The notes beneath the pieces were generated by a model. It ran no database searches. It was not told the DNA's origin and was given only the letters and a program-made list of their open reading frames with translations. From positions 20,983,851-21,047,850 of the forward strand of contig NC_079877.1 in the NCBI RefSeq assembly GCF_029227915.1: a stretch of DNA of 64,000 bases, in the 5' to 3' direction. The first letter of the stretch is position 1; each line of letters opens with the position of its first letter. A program made the translations under genes and the position numbers. This stretch comes from Hydractinia symbiolongicarpus (Eukaryota > Cnidaria > Hydrozoa > Anthoathecata > Hydractiniidae). This document shows, piece after piece, positions 49,070 to 61,300 of the stretch.

Positions 49070-50306
49070 AAATCACGTAGTTCCACGAGCCTGCGCATGG
49101 TATCATTGGTCTAGTCCTTTCAATCTCAATGTAGTACAATGTGCCAAGTCGTTTTCCTTGGCGCCCTCTCCTTATACCACAGTCAACTACGTGCATAGCC
49201 TTCTAAAAGCCGTAATAAGGCTTTTTGCGGCATAATTAAGGACTTACTCGCAAACTACGTGGCTCCACGTGTCCACGCAAGTTGCCATTGGTGTAGCCCT
49301 CGCAGTCTCAATGGACTACCACCTCCCAAGTTTTTTTCCTTGGGGCCATGACGTAATATCACCTTCAACTACGCGCATAGCCTTCTAAAAGCTGTAGTAT
49401 GGCCTGTTGCCGCCCAATAAATGCCTTACACGTATATCACGTAATTCCGCGAACCTGCGCATGGTATCATTGGTTTAGTCCTTTCAGTCTTAATGGACTA
49501 CAACGTCCCAAGTCGTTTTCCTTGGCGGCCTCTCCTTATATCACAGTCAACTACGTGCATAGCCTTCTAAAAGCTGTAATATGGCTTTTTGCGGCATAAT
49601 TAAGTTCTTACACGTAAACTACGTGGCTCCACGTGTCTGCGCAAGATCCCATTGGAGTAGACCTTGCAGTGTCAATGGACTACCACGGCCCAAGTTCTTT
49701 TCCTTGGAGCCATGGCCTTATATCACCGTCAACTACGTGCATAACCTTCTAAAATCTATAATATGGCCTTTTGCGGCCAAATTAAGGCCTTACTCGTAAA
49801 TTGCGTAGTTCCACTAGGCTGCAAATGGTATCATTGGTCTAATCCTTTCAGTCTCAATGCAGTACAATGTGCCAAGTCGTTTTCTTGGGGCCATGACCTA
49901 ATATCACCTTTAACTACGCGCATAGCCTTCTAAAAGCCGTAATATGGATTTTTTAGGCATAACTAAGACCTTACTCGTAAACTACGTGGTTCCACGTGTC
50001 CGTGCAAATTGCTACTGCTGTACTTCTTGCAGTCTCAATGGACTACCACGTCGCAAGTTCTTTTCCTTGGCGTCATCACCTAATATCGACTTCAGCTACC
50101 TGCATAGCCTTTAAAAGCTGTAATATGGCCTTTTGCCGCCCGATAAAGGCTTTACACGTAAATCACGTAGTTCCACGAGCGTATGCATGGTATCATTGGT
50201 CTAGTCCTTTTAGTCTCAATGGACTAAAACGTCCCAAGTCTATTCCCTTGGAGCCATGGCCTTATATCACCGTCAACTACGTGCATAGGTTTCTAAAATC
50301 TGTAAT

Positions 50307-50436
50307 ATGGCTTTTTGCGGCCTAATTAAGGCCTAACTCGTAAATTACGTAGTACCACGAGGCTGCGCATGATATCATTGGTCTAGTCCTTGCCGTTTCA
50401 ATGGAGTACAATATGCCAAGTCGTTTTCCTTGTGAT
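50307..50436 (+). repeat. Truncated monomer (130 bp), type 2, right duplicate
   Basis: Same junction and length as 36719-36848, at offset 13588, so it was copied as part of the segmental duplication. Confidence 0.87.
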
Positions 50437-50982
50437 ATGGCCTTTTGTCGCGCAATAAAGGTCTTACACGTAAATCACGTGGTTTCACGAGCCTGCGCAT
50501 GGTATCATTGGTTTAGTCCTTTCAGTCTCAATGGACTACAACATTTCAATCCGTTTTCCTTGGCGCCGTGTCCTTATATCACATTCAACTACGTGCATAG
50601 CTTTCTAAAAGCCGTAATATGACCATTTGCGGCATATTTAAAGCCCTACACTTAAATTACGTGGTTCCTCGTGTCCGCACAGGTTACCATGGGTCTAGTC
50701 CTTACAGTCCCAATATACTACAACTTTCCATGTTGTTTTCCATAGCGTCATGGCCTTATATCAATGTCAACTACGTGCATAGCCTTCTAAAGGCTGTAAT
50801 ATGGCTTACTGCCGCCTAATAAAGGCCTTACACGTAAATCATGTGGTTCCACGAGCCTTCGTATGGTATCATTGGTCTATTCCTTTCAGTCTAAATGGAC
50901 TGCAACGTCCCAAGTCGTTTTCCTTGGCGCCCTGTCCTTATATTGCAGTCAACTACGTGCATGGCCTTCTAAAAGCCGTAAT

Positions 50983-51112
50983 ATGGCTTTTTGAGGCATA
51001 ATTAAGGCCTTACTCGTAAACTACGTGGTCGCACGAGGCTGCGCATGGTATCATTGGTCTAGTCCTTGCCGTTTCAATGGAATACAATTTGCCAAGTCGT
51101 TTTCCTTGTGAT
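50983..51112 (+). repeat. Truncated monomer (130 bp), type 2, right duplicate, second copy
   Basis: Counterpart of 37394-37523 at offset 13589, with the same CCTTG/TGATATGG junction. Confidence 0.87.
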
Positions 51113-53480
51113 ATGGCCTTTGGTCACCTAATAAAGGCCTTACACGTAACACATGTGGTACCACAAGCCTGCGCATGGTATCATTGGTTTAGTCCTTTCA
51201 GTCTCAATGGACTACAATGTCCCAATTCGTTTTCCTTGGCACCCTCTCCTTATACCACAGTCAAATACGTGCATAGCCTTCTAAAAGCCGTAATATGGCT
51301 TTTTGCTGCATAATTAAGGTCTTAATCGCAAACTACGTGACTCCACGTGTCCGTGCAAGTTGCCATTGATGTAGTCGTCGCAATCTCATTGGACTACCAC
51401 GTACCAAGTTCTTTTCTTTGGGGCCATGACCTAATATCACTTTCAACTACGCGCATACCCTTCTAAAAGCTGTAATATGGCCTGTTGCCGCCCAATAAAG
51501 GCCTTACACGTATATCACGTAGTTCCACGAGCCTGTGCATGGTATCATTGTTTTAGTCCTTTCAGTCTCAATGGACTACAACGTCCCAAGTCGTTTTCCT
51601 TGGCGGCTTCTCCTTATATCACATGTGATACTACGTGCATAGCCTTCTAAAAGCCGTAATATGGCTTTTTGCGGCATAATTAAGGTCTTACTCGTAAACT
51701 ACGTGGCTCCACGTGTCTGCGCAAAATCCCATTGGTGTAGACTTTGCAGTCTCAATGGACTACCACGTCCCAAGTTCTTTTCCTTGGCGTCATCACCTAA
51801 TATCACCTTAACTATGCGCATAGTCTTTTAAAGGCTGTAATGTGGCCTTTTGCCGAATAATAAACGCTTTACACTTAAATCACGTGGTTCCACAAGCCTG
51901 CGCATGGCATTATTGGTCTAGTCCTTTCATTCTCAATGGACTACAACGTCCCAAGTCGTTCTCCTTGGAGCCATTGCCTTATATCTCCATCACCTACGTG
52001 CATAGCCTTCTATAATCCGTAATATGGCCTTTTGCGGTCTAATTAAGGTCTTACTCGGAAACTACGTGGCTCTACGTGTCTGCGCAAAATCCGAATGGTG
52101 TAGACCTTGCAGTCTCAATGGACTACCACGTCCCAAGTTCTTTTCCTTGGAGCCATGGCTTTATATCACCGTCAACTACGTGCATAGCCTTCTAAAAGCC
52201 GTAATATGACGTTTTGTCGCCTAATAAAGGACTTACACCTAAACCACGTAGTTCCACGAGCCCGCACATGGCTTGATTGGTCTAGTCCTTTCAGTCTTAG
52301 TGGACTACAACGTCCAAGTTGTTTTCCTTGGAACCATTGCCTTATATCACCGTCAACTATGTGCATAGCCTTCTATAATCCGTAATATGGCCTTTTGTCG
52401 CTTAATAAAGGCCTTACACGTAAATCACGTAGTTCCACGAGCCTGCCCATAGTATCATTGCTCTATTCCTAGCAATCTTAATGCCTTGCAACGTCCCAAG
52501 TCGTTTTCCTTGGCGCCATGGACTTACATCACCGTCAACTACGCGCATAGCCTTCTAAAGGCTGCAGTAGGGCCTTTTGCCGCCTAATAAAAGCCTTACA
52601 CGTAAATCACGTGGTTCCACGAGCCTACGCATTGTATCATTTGTCTAGTCTCTTCATTGTCAATGGGATACAACGTCACAAGTCGATTTCCTTGGCGCCC
52701 TGCCCTTATATTACAGTCAATTGCGTGCATAGCCTTCTAAAAGCAGTAATATGGCCTTTTGCGGCATAATTAATGCCCTACTCTTAAAGTACGTGGTTCT
52801 ACGTATCCGCACAGGTTGCCAAGAGTGTTGTCCTTGCAGTCTCAATCAACTACAAAGTCCCAATTCGTTTTCCATGGCGCCATTGCCTTATATTACCGTG
52901 AACTACGCGCATAGCGTTCTAAATGCTGTAATATGGCCTTTTGCCGCCTAATAAAGGCTTTACACGTAAATCACGTAGTTCCACGAGGCTGCGCATGGTA
53001 TCATTGGTCTAGTCCTTTCAGTCTCAAAGGACTACAACGTGCCAAGTCCTTTTCATTGGCACTATGTTGTTATATCACCGTCAACTACGTGCATAGCTTT
53101 TTATAAGCAGTATTATGGCTATTTGAGGCGTAATTAAGGCCTTAGTCATCAATTACGTGGCTCCACGTGTCCGCATAAGTTGCCATTGGCATAGTCCTCG
53201 CAGTCTCAATTGACTACTACGTCCCATGTTTTTTCCTTGCGGCCATGACCTCAAATCACCTTCAAAAACGCGCATAGCCTTCTAAAAGCCGTATTATGGC
53301 TTTTTGCCGCCTAATCAAGGCCTTACACGTAAATAACGTAGTTTCACGAGCCTGCGCATCTCATCATTGGTCTAGTTCTTTCAGTCCCAATGGACTGCAA
53401 CGTGCCAATTCGTTTTCCTTGGCGCCATGTCCTTATATCACCGTCGGCTACAAGAATAGCCTTCTAAGGACTGTAATATG

Positions 53481-55530
53481 GCACTTTGCCGCCTAATAAA
53501 AACGTTACACGTAAATCACTTGGTCCCACGATGCTCTCTGCATGGTATCATTGGTCTAATCCTTTCCGTCTCAATGGACTGCAACGTGCCAAGTCGTTTC
53601 GCTTGGCGCCATGGCCTTATAACACAGTCAACTACGCGCATAATTTTCTAAAGGCTGTGATATGGCCTTTTGTCGCCTATTAAAGGACTTCACGTAAATC
53701 ACGTATTTCCACGAGCCTGCGCGTGGTACCATTAGTTTAGTCCTTTCCGTCTTAATAAATTAACACGTCCAAAGTGCTTTTCCTTGGAGCTACGACCTGA
53801 TATCACCTTTAAAAATGCGCATAGCCTTCTAAAATCCGTAATATGGCCTTTTGCCGCCTAATAAATGTCTTACCCGTAAATCACGTGGTTCCACGAGTCT
53901 CTCCGCATGGCATCATAGGTCTAGTCCTTTCAGTCTCAATGAACTGCAACGTGCCAAGTCGTTTCGTTTGGCGCCATGGCCTTATATCATAGTCAACTAC
54001 GCGCATAACTTTCTAAAGGCTGTGATATGGCCTTTTGTCGCCTATTAAAGGACTTACACGTAAATCACGTATTTCCACGAGCCTGCGCATGGTACCATTA
54101 GTTTAGTCCTTTCCGTCTTAATAAATTACCCCGTCCAAAGCTATTCTCTTTGGGGCCATGACCTGATGTCACCTTCAAAAACGCGCATAGCCTTCTAAAA
54201 CCGTAATATGGCCTTTTGCCGCTTAATAAAGGCCTTACAGGTAAATAACGTAGTTCCACGAGCCTGTGCATGGGATCATTGGTCTAGCCCCTTCAGTCCC
54301 AATGGACTGCAACGTGCCAAGTCGTTTTCCTTTTAGCCATTGGCTTATATTGCTGTCAACTACGCCCATAGCCTTCTAAAAGCTGTAATATGGCCTTTTG
54401 CCGCCTAATAAAGGCTTTACACGTAAATCACGTAGTTCCACGAGCCTGTGCATGGTATCATTGGTCTAATCCTTTCAGTCTCAATGGATTACAACGTCCC
54501 AAGTCGTTTTCTTTGGAGGTATTGCCTTATATCACCGTCAACTACTTGCATAGCCTTCTAAGGGCTGTGATATGGCCTTTTGTCGCCTATTAAAGGACTT
54601 ACACGTAAATCACGTATTTCCAAGGGCCTGCGGATGGTACCATTAATTTAGTCCTCTCCGCCTTAATAAATTACCACGTCCAAAGTTCTTTTCTTTGGGG
54701 CCTTGACCTGATATCACCCTCAAAAACGCGCATAGCCTTCTAAAATCCGTAATATGTCATTTTGTGGCATAATAAAGGACTTACACGTAAATCACGTATT
54801 TCCACGAGCCTGCGAGTGGTACCATTAGTTTAGTCCTTTCCGTCTTAATAAATTACCACGTCCAAAGTGCTTTTCCTTGGGGCCACGACCTGATATCACC
54901 TTTAAAAACGCGCATAGCCTTCTAAAATCCGTAACATGGCCTTTTGCCGCCTAATAAAAGTCTTACCCGTAAATCAAGTGGTTCCACGAGTCTCTCCGCA
55001 TGGCATCATAGGTCTCGTCCTTTCAGTCTCAATGGACTGCAACGTGCCAAGTCGTTTCGTTTGGCGCCATGACCTGATATCACCTTCAAAAACGCGCATA
55101 GCCTTTTAAAAGCCGTAATATGGCCTTTTGCCGCCTAATAAAGGCCTTACACGTAAGTCACGTAGTTCCACGAAGATGCGCATGGCATCATTGGTCTAGT
55201 CCTTTCATTCTCAATGGACTACAACGTGCCAAGGCGATTTCTTTCGCACCAAGGCCTTACATCACCGTCAACTAACTGCATTGCCTTCTAAAAGCCTTAA
55301 TATGGCCTTTTGCCGCCTAATAAAAGTCTTACCCGTAAATCACGTGGTTCCACGAGTCTCTCCGCATGGCATCATAGGTCTAGTCCTTTCAGTCTCAATT
55401 GACTGCAACGTGCCAAGTCGTTTCGCTTGGCGCCATGGCCTTATATCACCGTCAACTACGCGCATAACTTTCTAAAGGCTGTGATATGGCCTTTTGTCGC
55501 CTATTAAAGGACTTACACGTAAATCACGTA
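53481..55530 (+). repeat. Right-domain repeat, copy 1 of a 4375-bp-spaced block
   Basis: 54390 recurs at 58765 and 55281 at 59656 (offset 4375). The block contains several AATAAATTACC / AAAAACGCGC monomers and the CACCAAGGCCTTACATCACC monomer. After about 55.53 kb the sequence switches to block Q. Confidence 0.85.
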
Positions 55531-57100
55531 TTTCCACGAGCCTGCGCATGGTATCATTGTTTTAGTCCTTTCAGTCTCAATGGACTACAACGTCCCAAGT
55601 CGTTTTCCTTGGCGGCCTCTCCTTATATCACATGTGATACTACGTGCATAGCCTTCTAAAAGCCGTAATATGGCTTTTTGAGGCATAATTAAGGTCTTAA
55701 TCGCAAACTACGTGACTCCACGTGTCCGTGCAAGTTGCCATTGATGTAGTCGTCGCAATCTCATTGGACTACCACGTAGCAAGTTCTTTTCTTTGGGGCC
55801 ATGACCTAATATCACTTTCAACTACGCGCATACCCTTCTAAAACCTGTAATATGGCCTGTTGCCGCCCAATAAAGGCCTTACACGTATATCACGTAGTTC
55901 CACGAGCCTGCGCATGGTATCATTGTTTTAGTCCTTTCAGTCTCAATGGACTACAACGTCCCAAGTCGTTTTCCTTGGCGGCCTCTCCTTATATCACATG
56001 TGATACTACGTGCATAGCCTTCTAAAAGCCGTAATATGGCTTTTTGCGGCATAATTAAGGTCTTACTCGTAAACTACGTGGCTCCACGTATCTGCGCAAA
56101 ATCCCATTGGTGTAGACTTTGCAGTCTCAATGGACTACCACGTCCCAAGTTCTTTTCCTTGGCGTCATCACCTAATATCACCTTAACTATGCGCATAGTC
56201 TTTTAAAGGCTGTAATGTGGCCTTTTGCCGAATAATAAGCGCTTTACACTTAAATCACGTGGTTCCACAAGCCTGCGCATGGCATTATTGGTCTAGTCCT
56301 TTCATTCTCAATGGACTACAACGTCCCAAGTCGTTCTCCTTGGAGCCATTGCCTTATATCTCCATCACCTACGTGCATAGCCTTCTATAATCCGTAATAT
56401 GGCCTTTTGCGGTCTAATTAAGGTCTTACTTGGAAACTACGTGGCTCCACGTGTCTGCGCAAAATCCGAATGGTGTAGACCTTGCAGTCTCAATGGACTA
56501 CCACGTCCCAAGTTCTTTTCCTTGAAGCCATGGCCTTATATCACCGTCAACTACGTCCATAACCTTCTAAAGTCTGTAATATGGCCTTTTGCGGCCAAAT
56601 TAAGGAATTTACTCGTAAATTGCGTACTTCCACTAGACTGCGCATGGTATCCTTGGTCTAGTCCTTTTAGTCTCAATGGGGTACAATGTGCTAAGTCGTT
56701 TTCCTTGGTGCCCTGTCCTTATATAACCTTCAACTACGCGCATAGCCTTCTAAAATCTGTAACATGGCCTTTTGCCGCCTAATAAAGGCTTTACACGTAA
56801 ATCACGTAGTTCCACGAGCCTGTGCATGGTATCATTGGTCTAGTCCTTTCAGTCTCAATGGACTGCAACGTGCCAAGTCGTTTTCCTTGGCTCCATGGTC
56901 TTATTTCACCGTTAACTTCGCGCATAGCCTTCTAAAGGCTGTAATATGGCCTTCTGTCGCGCAGTAAAAGTCTTACACGTAAATCACGTGGTTCCACGAG
57001 CCTGCGCATGGTATCATTGGTTTTGTCCTTTCAGTCTCAATGGACTACAACGTTCCAATTCGTTTTCCTTGGCGCCCTCTCCTTAAGTTACAGTCAACTA
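55531..57100 (+). repeat. Block Q copy 3 with a two-monomer duplication at its start
   Basis: The TTTTAGTCC...TCACATGTGATACTACG stretch at about 55.56-55.65 kb recurs at 55.92-56.02 kb (offset 365). At 56605 an extra base (AAGGAATTTACTCG in place of AAGGCCTTACTCG) destroys the GGCCTT palindrome and merges two short open frames into one of 127 codons. Confidence 0.86.
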
Positions 57101-57115
57101 CGTGCATAGCCTTCT

Positions 57116-57136
57116 AAAAGCCGTAATATGGCTTTT
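57116..57136. other. Exemplar dyad 1: AAAAGCC / GGCTTTT hairpin at the monomer boundary
   Basis: Seven-base perfect inverted arms (57116-57122 and 57130-57136) flank the 7-nt loop GTAATAT. The same element spans most monomer boundaries in the left domain. In monomers that instead read AAAGGC on the left, the right arm is usually GCCTTT, which keeps six pairs. Monomers reading AAAATCTG or AAAAGCTG pair less well. Confidence 0.85.
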
Positions 57137-57167
57137 TGCGGCCTAATTAAGCCCTTACTCCTAAATT

Positions 57168-57181
57168 ACGTGGCTCCACGT
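57168..57181. other. Exemplar dyad 3: ACGTGG-CT-CCACGT inverted repeat
   Basis: Perfect 6-bp arms with a 2-bp centre, at monomer positions about 41-54. The related form CACGTGG-TT-CCACGAG keeps five-base arms (CGTGG/CCACG). Such a short-spaced dyad is the shape expected of a site for a dimeric DNA-binding protein or of a cruciform-prone element. I see no match to the mammalian CENP-B box. Many right-domain monomers (CGTATTTCCACG) have lost the left arm. Confidence 0.85.
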
Positions 57182-57203
57182 GTCCGCACAAGCGTCGATT
57201 GGT

Positions 57204-57230
57204 GTAGTCCTTGCAGTCTCAATGGACTAC
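57204..57230. other. Exemplar dyad 4: GTAGTCC / GGACTAC hairpin
   Basis: Seven-base perfect arms (57204-57210 and 57224-57230) flank a 13-nt loop. Most monomers keep at least TAGTCC / GGACTA, including those with very different loop sequence. A competing pair, CCATTG / CAATGG, overlaps it in many copies, so two alternative foldbacks are possible over the same 40 bp. Confidence 0.8.
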
Positions 57231-58380
57231 CACGTCCCAAGTTCTTTTCCTTGCAGCCATGGCCTTATATCACCGTGAACTACGTGCATAGCTTTCTAGA
57301 ATCTGTAATATGGCCTTTTGCGTCCAAATTAAGGCCTTACACGTAAATCACGTGTTTCCACGAGCCTGCGCATTGTATCATTTGTCTAGTCTCTTCATTG
57401 TCAATGGGATACAACGTCACAAGTCGTTTTCCTTGCCGCCCTGCCCTTATATTACAGTCAATTGCGTGCATAGCTTTCTAAAAGCAGTAATATGGCCTTT
57501 TGCGGCATAATTAATACCCTACTCTTAAAGTACGTGGTTCTACGTGTCCGCACAGGTTGCCATGAGTGTTGTCCTTGCAGTTTCAATGGACTACAAAGTC
57601 CCAATTCGTTTTCCATGGCGCCATGGCCTTATATCACCGTCAACTACGTGCATAGCCTTCTAAAAGCCGTAATATGACGTTTTGTCGCCTAATAAAGGAC
57701 TTACACCTAAACCACGTAGTTCCACGAGCCCGCACATGGCTTGATTGGTCTAGTCCCTTCAGTCTCAATGGACTGCAACGTGCCAAGTCGTTTTCCTTTT
57801 AGCCATTGTCTTATATTACCGTCAACTACGCGCATAGCGTTCTAAATGCTGTAATATGGCCTTTTGCCGCCTAATAAAGGCTTTACACGTAAATCACGTA
57901 GTTCCACGAGGCTGCGCATGGTATCATTGGTCTAGTCCTTTCAGTCTCAAAGGACTACAACGTGCCAAGTCCTTTTCATTGGCACCATGTCGTTATATCA
58001 CCGTCAACTACGTGCATAGCTTTTTATAAGCAGTATTATGGCTATTTGAGGCGTAATTAAGGCCTTAGTCATCAATTACGTGGCTCCACGTGTCCGCATA
58101 AGTTGTCATTGGCATAGTCCTCGCAGTCTCATTGGACTACTACGTCCCATGTTTTTTTCCTTGCCGCCATGACCTCAAATCACCTTCAAAAACGCGCATA
58201 GCCTTCTAAAAGCCGTATTATGGCTTTTTGCCGCCTAATCAAGGCCTTACACGTAAATAACGTAGTTTCACGAGCCTGCGCATCTCATCATTGGTCTAGT
58301 TCTTTCAGTCCCAATGGACTGCAACGTGCCAAGTCGTTTCGCTTGGCGCCATGGCCTTATATCACCGTCAACTACGCGCA

Positions 58381-61300
58381 TAACTTTCTAAAGGCTGTGA
58401 TATGGCCTTTTGTCGCCTATTAAAGGACTTACACGTAAATCACGTATTTCCACGAGCCTGCGCATGGTACCATTAGTTTAGTCCTTTCCGTCTTAATAAA
58501 TTACCCCGTCCAAAGCTATTTTCTTTGGGGCCATGACCTGATGTCACCTTCAAAAACGCGCATAGCCTTCTAAAACCGTAATATGGCCTTTTGCCGCTTA
58601 ATAAAGGCCTTACAGGTAAATAACGTCGTTCCACGAGCCTGCGCATGTGATCATTGGTCTAGCCCCTTCAGTCCCAATGGACTGCAACGTGCCAAGTCGT
58701 TTTCCTTTTAGCCATTGGCTGATATTGCCGTCAACTACGCCCATAGCCTTCTAAAAGCTGTAATATGGCCTTTTGCCGCCTAATAAAGGCTTTACACGTA
58801 AATCACGTAGTTCCACGAGCCTGCGCATGGTATCATTGGTCTAATCCTTTCAGTCTCAATGGATTACAACGTCCCAAGTCCTTTTCTTTGGAGGTATTGC
58901 CTTATATCACCGTTAACTACCTGCATAGCCTTCTAAAGGCTGTGATATGGCCTTTTGTTGCCTATTAAAGGACTTACACGTAAATCACGTATTTCCAAGG
59001 GCCTGCGCATGGTACCATTAATTTAGTCCTCTCTGCCTTAATAAATTACCACGTCCAAAGTTCTTTTCTTTGGGGCCTTGACCTGATATCACCCTCAAAA
59101 ACGCGCATAGCCTTCTAAAATCCGTAATATGACATTTCGTGGCATAATAAAGGACTTACACGTAAATCACGTATTTCCACGAGCCTGCGCGTGGTACCAT
59201 TAGTTTAGTCCTTTCCGCCTTAATAAATTACCATGTCCAAAGTGCTTTTCCTTGGGGCCACGACCTGATATCACCTTTAAAAACGCGCATAGTCTTTTAA
59301 AATCCGTAATATGGCCTTTTGCCGCCTAATAAAAGTCTTACCCGTAAATCACGTGGTTCCACAAGTCTCTCCGCATGGCATCATAGGTCTCGTCCTTTCA
59401 GTCTCAATGGACTGCAACGTGCCAAGTCGTTTCGTTTGGCGCCATGACCTGATAACATCTTCAAAAACGCGCATAGCCTTCTAAAAGCCGTAACATGGCC
59501 TTTTGCCGCCTAATAAAGGCCTTACACGTAAGTCACGTAGTTCCACGAACATGCGCATGGCATCATTGGTCTAGTCCTTTCATTCTCAATGGACTACAAC
59601 GTGCCAAGGCGATTTCTTTCGCACCAAGGCCTTACATCACCGTCAACTAACTGCATTGCCTTCTAAAAGCCTTAATATGGCCTTTTGCCGCCTAATAAAA
59701 GTCTTACCCGTAAATCACGTGGTTCCGCGATTCTCTCCGCATGGCATCATAGGTCTAGTCCTTTCAGTCTCAATGGACTGCAACGTGCCAAGTCATTTCG
59801 CTTGGCGCCATGGCCTTATATCACCGTCAACTACGCGCATAACTTTCTAAAGGCTGTGATATGGTCTTTTGTCGCCTATTAAAGGACTTACACGTAAATC
59901 ACGTATTTCCACGAGCCTGCGCATGGTACCATTAGTTTAGTCCTTTCCGTCTTAATAAATTACCCGTCCAAAGCTATTTTCTTTGGGGTCATGACCTGAT
60001 GTCACCTTCAAAAACGCGCATAGCCTTCTAAAACCGTAATATGGCCTTTTGCCGCTTAATAAAGGTCTTACAGGTAAATAACGTAGTTCCACGAGCCTGC
60101 GCATGGGATCATTGGTCTAGCCCCTTCATTCCCAATGGACTGCAACGTGCCAAGTCGTTTTCCTTTTGGCCATTGGCTTATATTGCCGTCAACTACGCCC
60201 ATAGCCTTCTAAAAGCTGTAATATGGCCTTTTGCCGCCTAATAAAGGCTTTACACGCAAATCACTTGGTCCCACGATCCTCTCCGCATGGTATCATTGGT
60301 CTAATCCCTTCAGTCTCAATGGACAACAACGTGCCAAGTCCTTTTCCTTGGCCCCATGGCCTAATATCACCGTCAACTACATGCATGGCTTTCTAAAATC
60401 CGTAATATGACATTTCGTGGCATAATAAAGGACTTCCACGTAAATCACGTATTTCCACGAGCCTGCGCGTGGTACCATTAGTTTAGTCCTTTCCGCCTTA
60501 ATAAATTACCACGTCCAAAGTGCTTTTCCTTGGGGCCACGACCTGATATCACCTTTAAAAACGCGCATAGTCTTTTAAAATCCGTAATATGGCCTTTTGC
60601 CGCCTAATAAAAGTCTTACCCGTAAATCATGTGGTTCCACGAGTCTCTCCGCTTGGCATCATAGGTCTCGTCCTTTCAGTCTCAATGGACTGCAACGTGC
60701 CAAGTCGTTTCGTTTGGCGCCATGACCTGATATCACCTTCAAAAACGCGCATAGCCTTCTAAAAGCCGTAATATGGCCTTTTGCCGCCTAATAAAGGCCT
60801 TACACGTAAGTCACGTAGTTCCACGAACATGCGCATGGCATCATTGGTCTAGTCCTTTCATTCTCAATGGACTACAACGTGCCAAGGCGATTTCTTTCGC
60901 ACCAAGGCCTTACATCACCGTCAACTAACTGCATTGCCTTCTAAAAGCCTTAATATGGCCTTTTGCCGCCTACAAAAATGTCTTACCCGTAAATCACGTG
61001 GTTCCACGAGTCTCTCCGCATGGCATCATAGGTCTAGTCCTTTCAGTCTCAATGGACTGCAACGTGCCAAGTCATTTCGCTTGGCGCAATGGCCTTATAT
61101 CACCGTCAACTACGCGCATAACTTTCTAAAGGCTGTGATATGGCCTTTTGTCGCCTATTAAAGGACTTACACGTAAATCACGTATTTCCACGAGCCTGCG
61201 CATGGTACCATTAGTTTAGTCCTTTCCGTCTTAATAAATTACCCCGTCCAAAGCTATTTTCTTTGGGGCCATGACCTGATGTCACCTTCAAAAACGCGCA

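Larger units (their letters stand above)
49070..53480 (+). repeat. Segmental duplication, right copy (N2)
   Basis: Counterpart of 35.48-39.75 kb. Relative to the left copy it has a 366-bp two-monomer segment at about 51.43-51.80 kb and lacks 235 bp at about 52.89 kb. It contains type 2 truncated monomers at 50307-50436 and 50983-51112. Confidence 0.9.
57101..58380 (+). repeat. Satellite related to 38.6-39.6 and 52.6-53.4 kb
   Basis: Includes the ACTCTTAAAGTACGTGG monomer (57492), the GGCTTGATTGGTC type (57737), the CTCAAAGGACTACAACG type and the GCAGTATTATGGC monomer. These recur in the same order, but with different junctions, at 38.8-39.5 kb and in the 28.4 kb patch. The 57128 monomer gives clean examples of dyads 1, 3 and 4. 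Confidence 0.82.

Noticed and set aside
57168-57181. Functional G-box promoter element
   Set aside because: The CACGTG-like core resembles a plant G-box, but it occurs once per satellite monomer with no downstream gene. It is reported only as a dyad.
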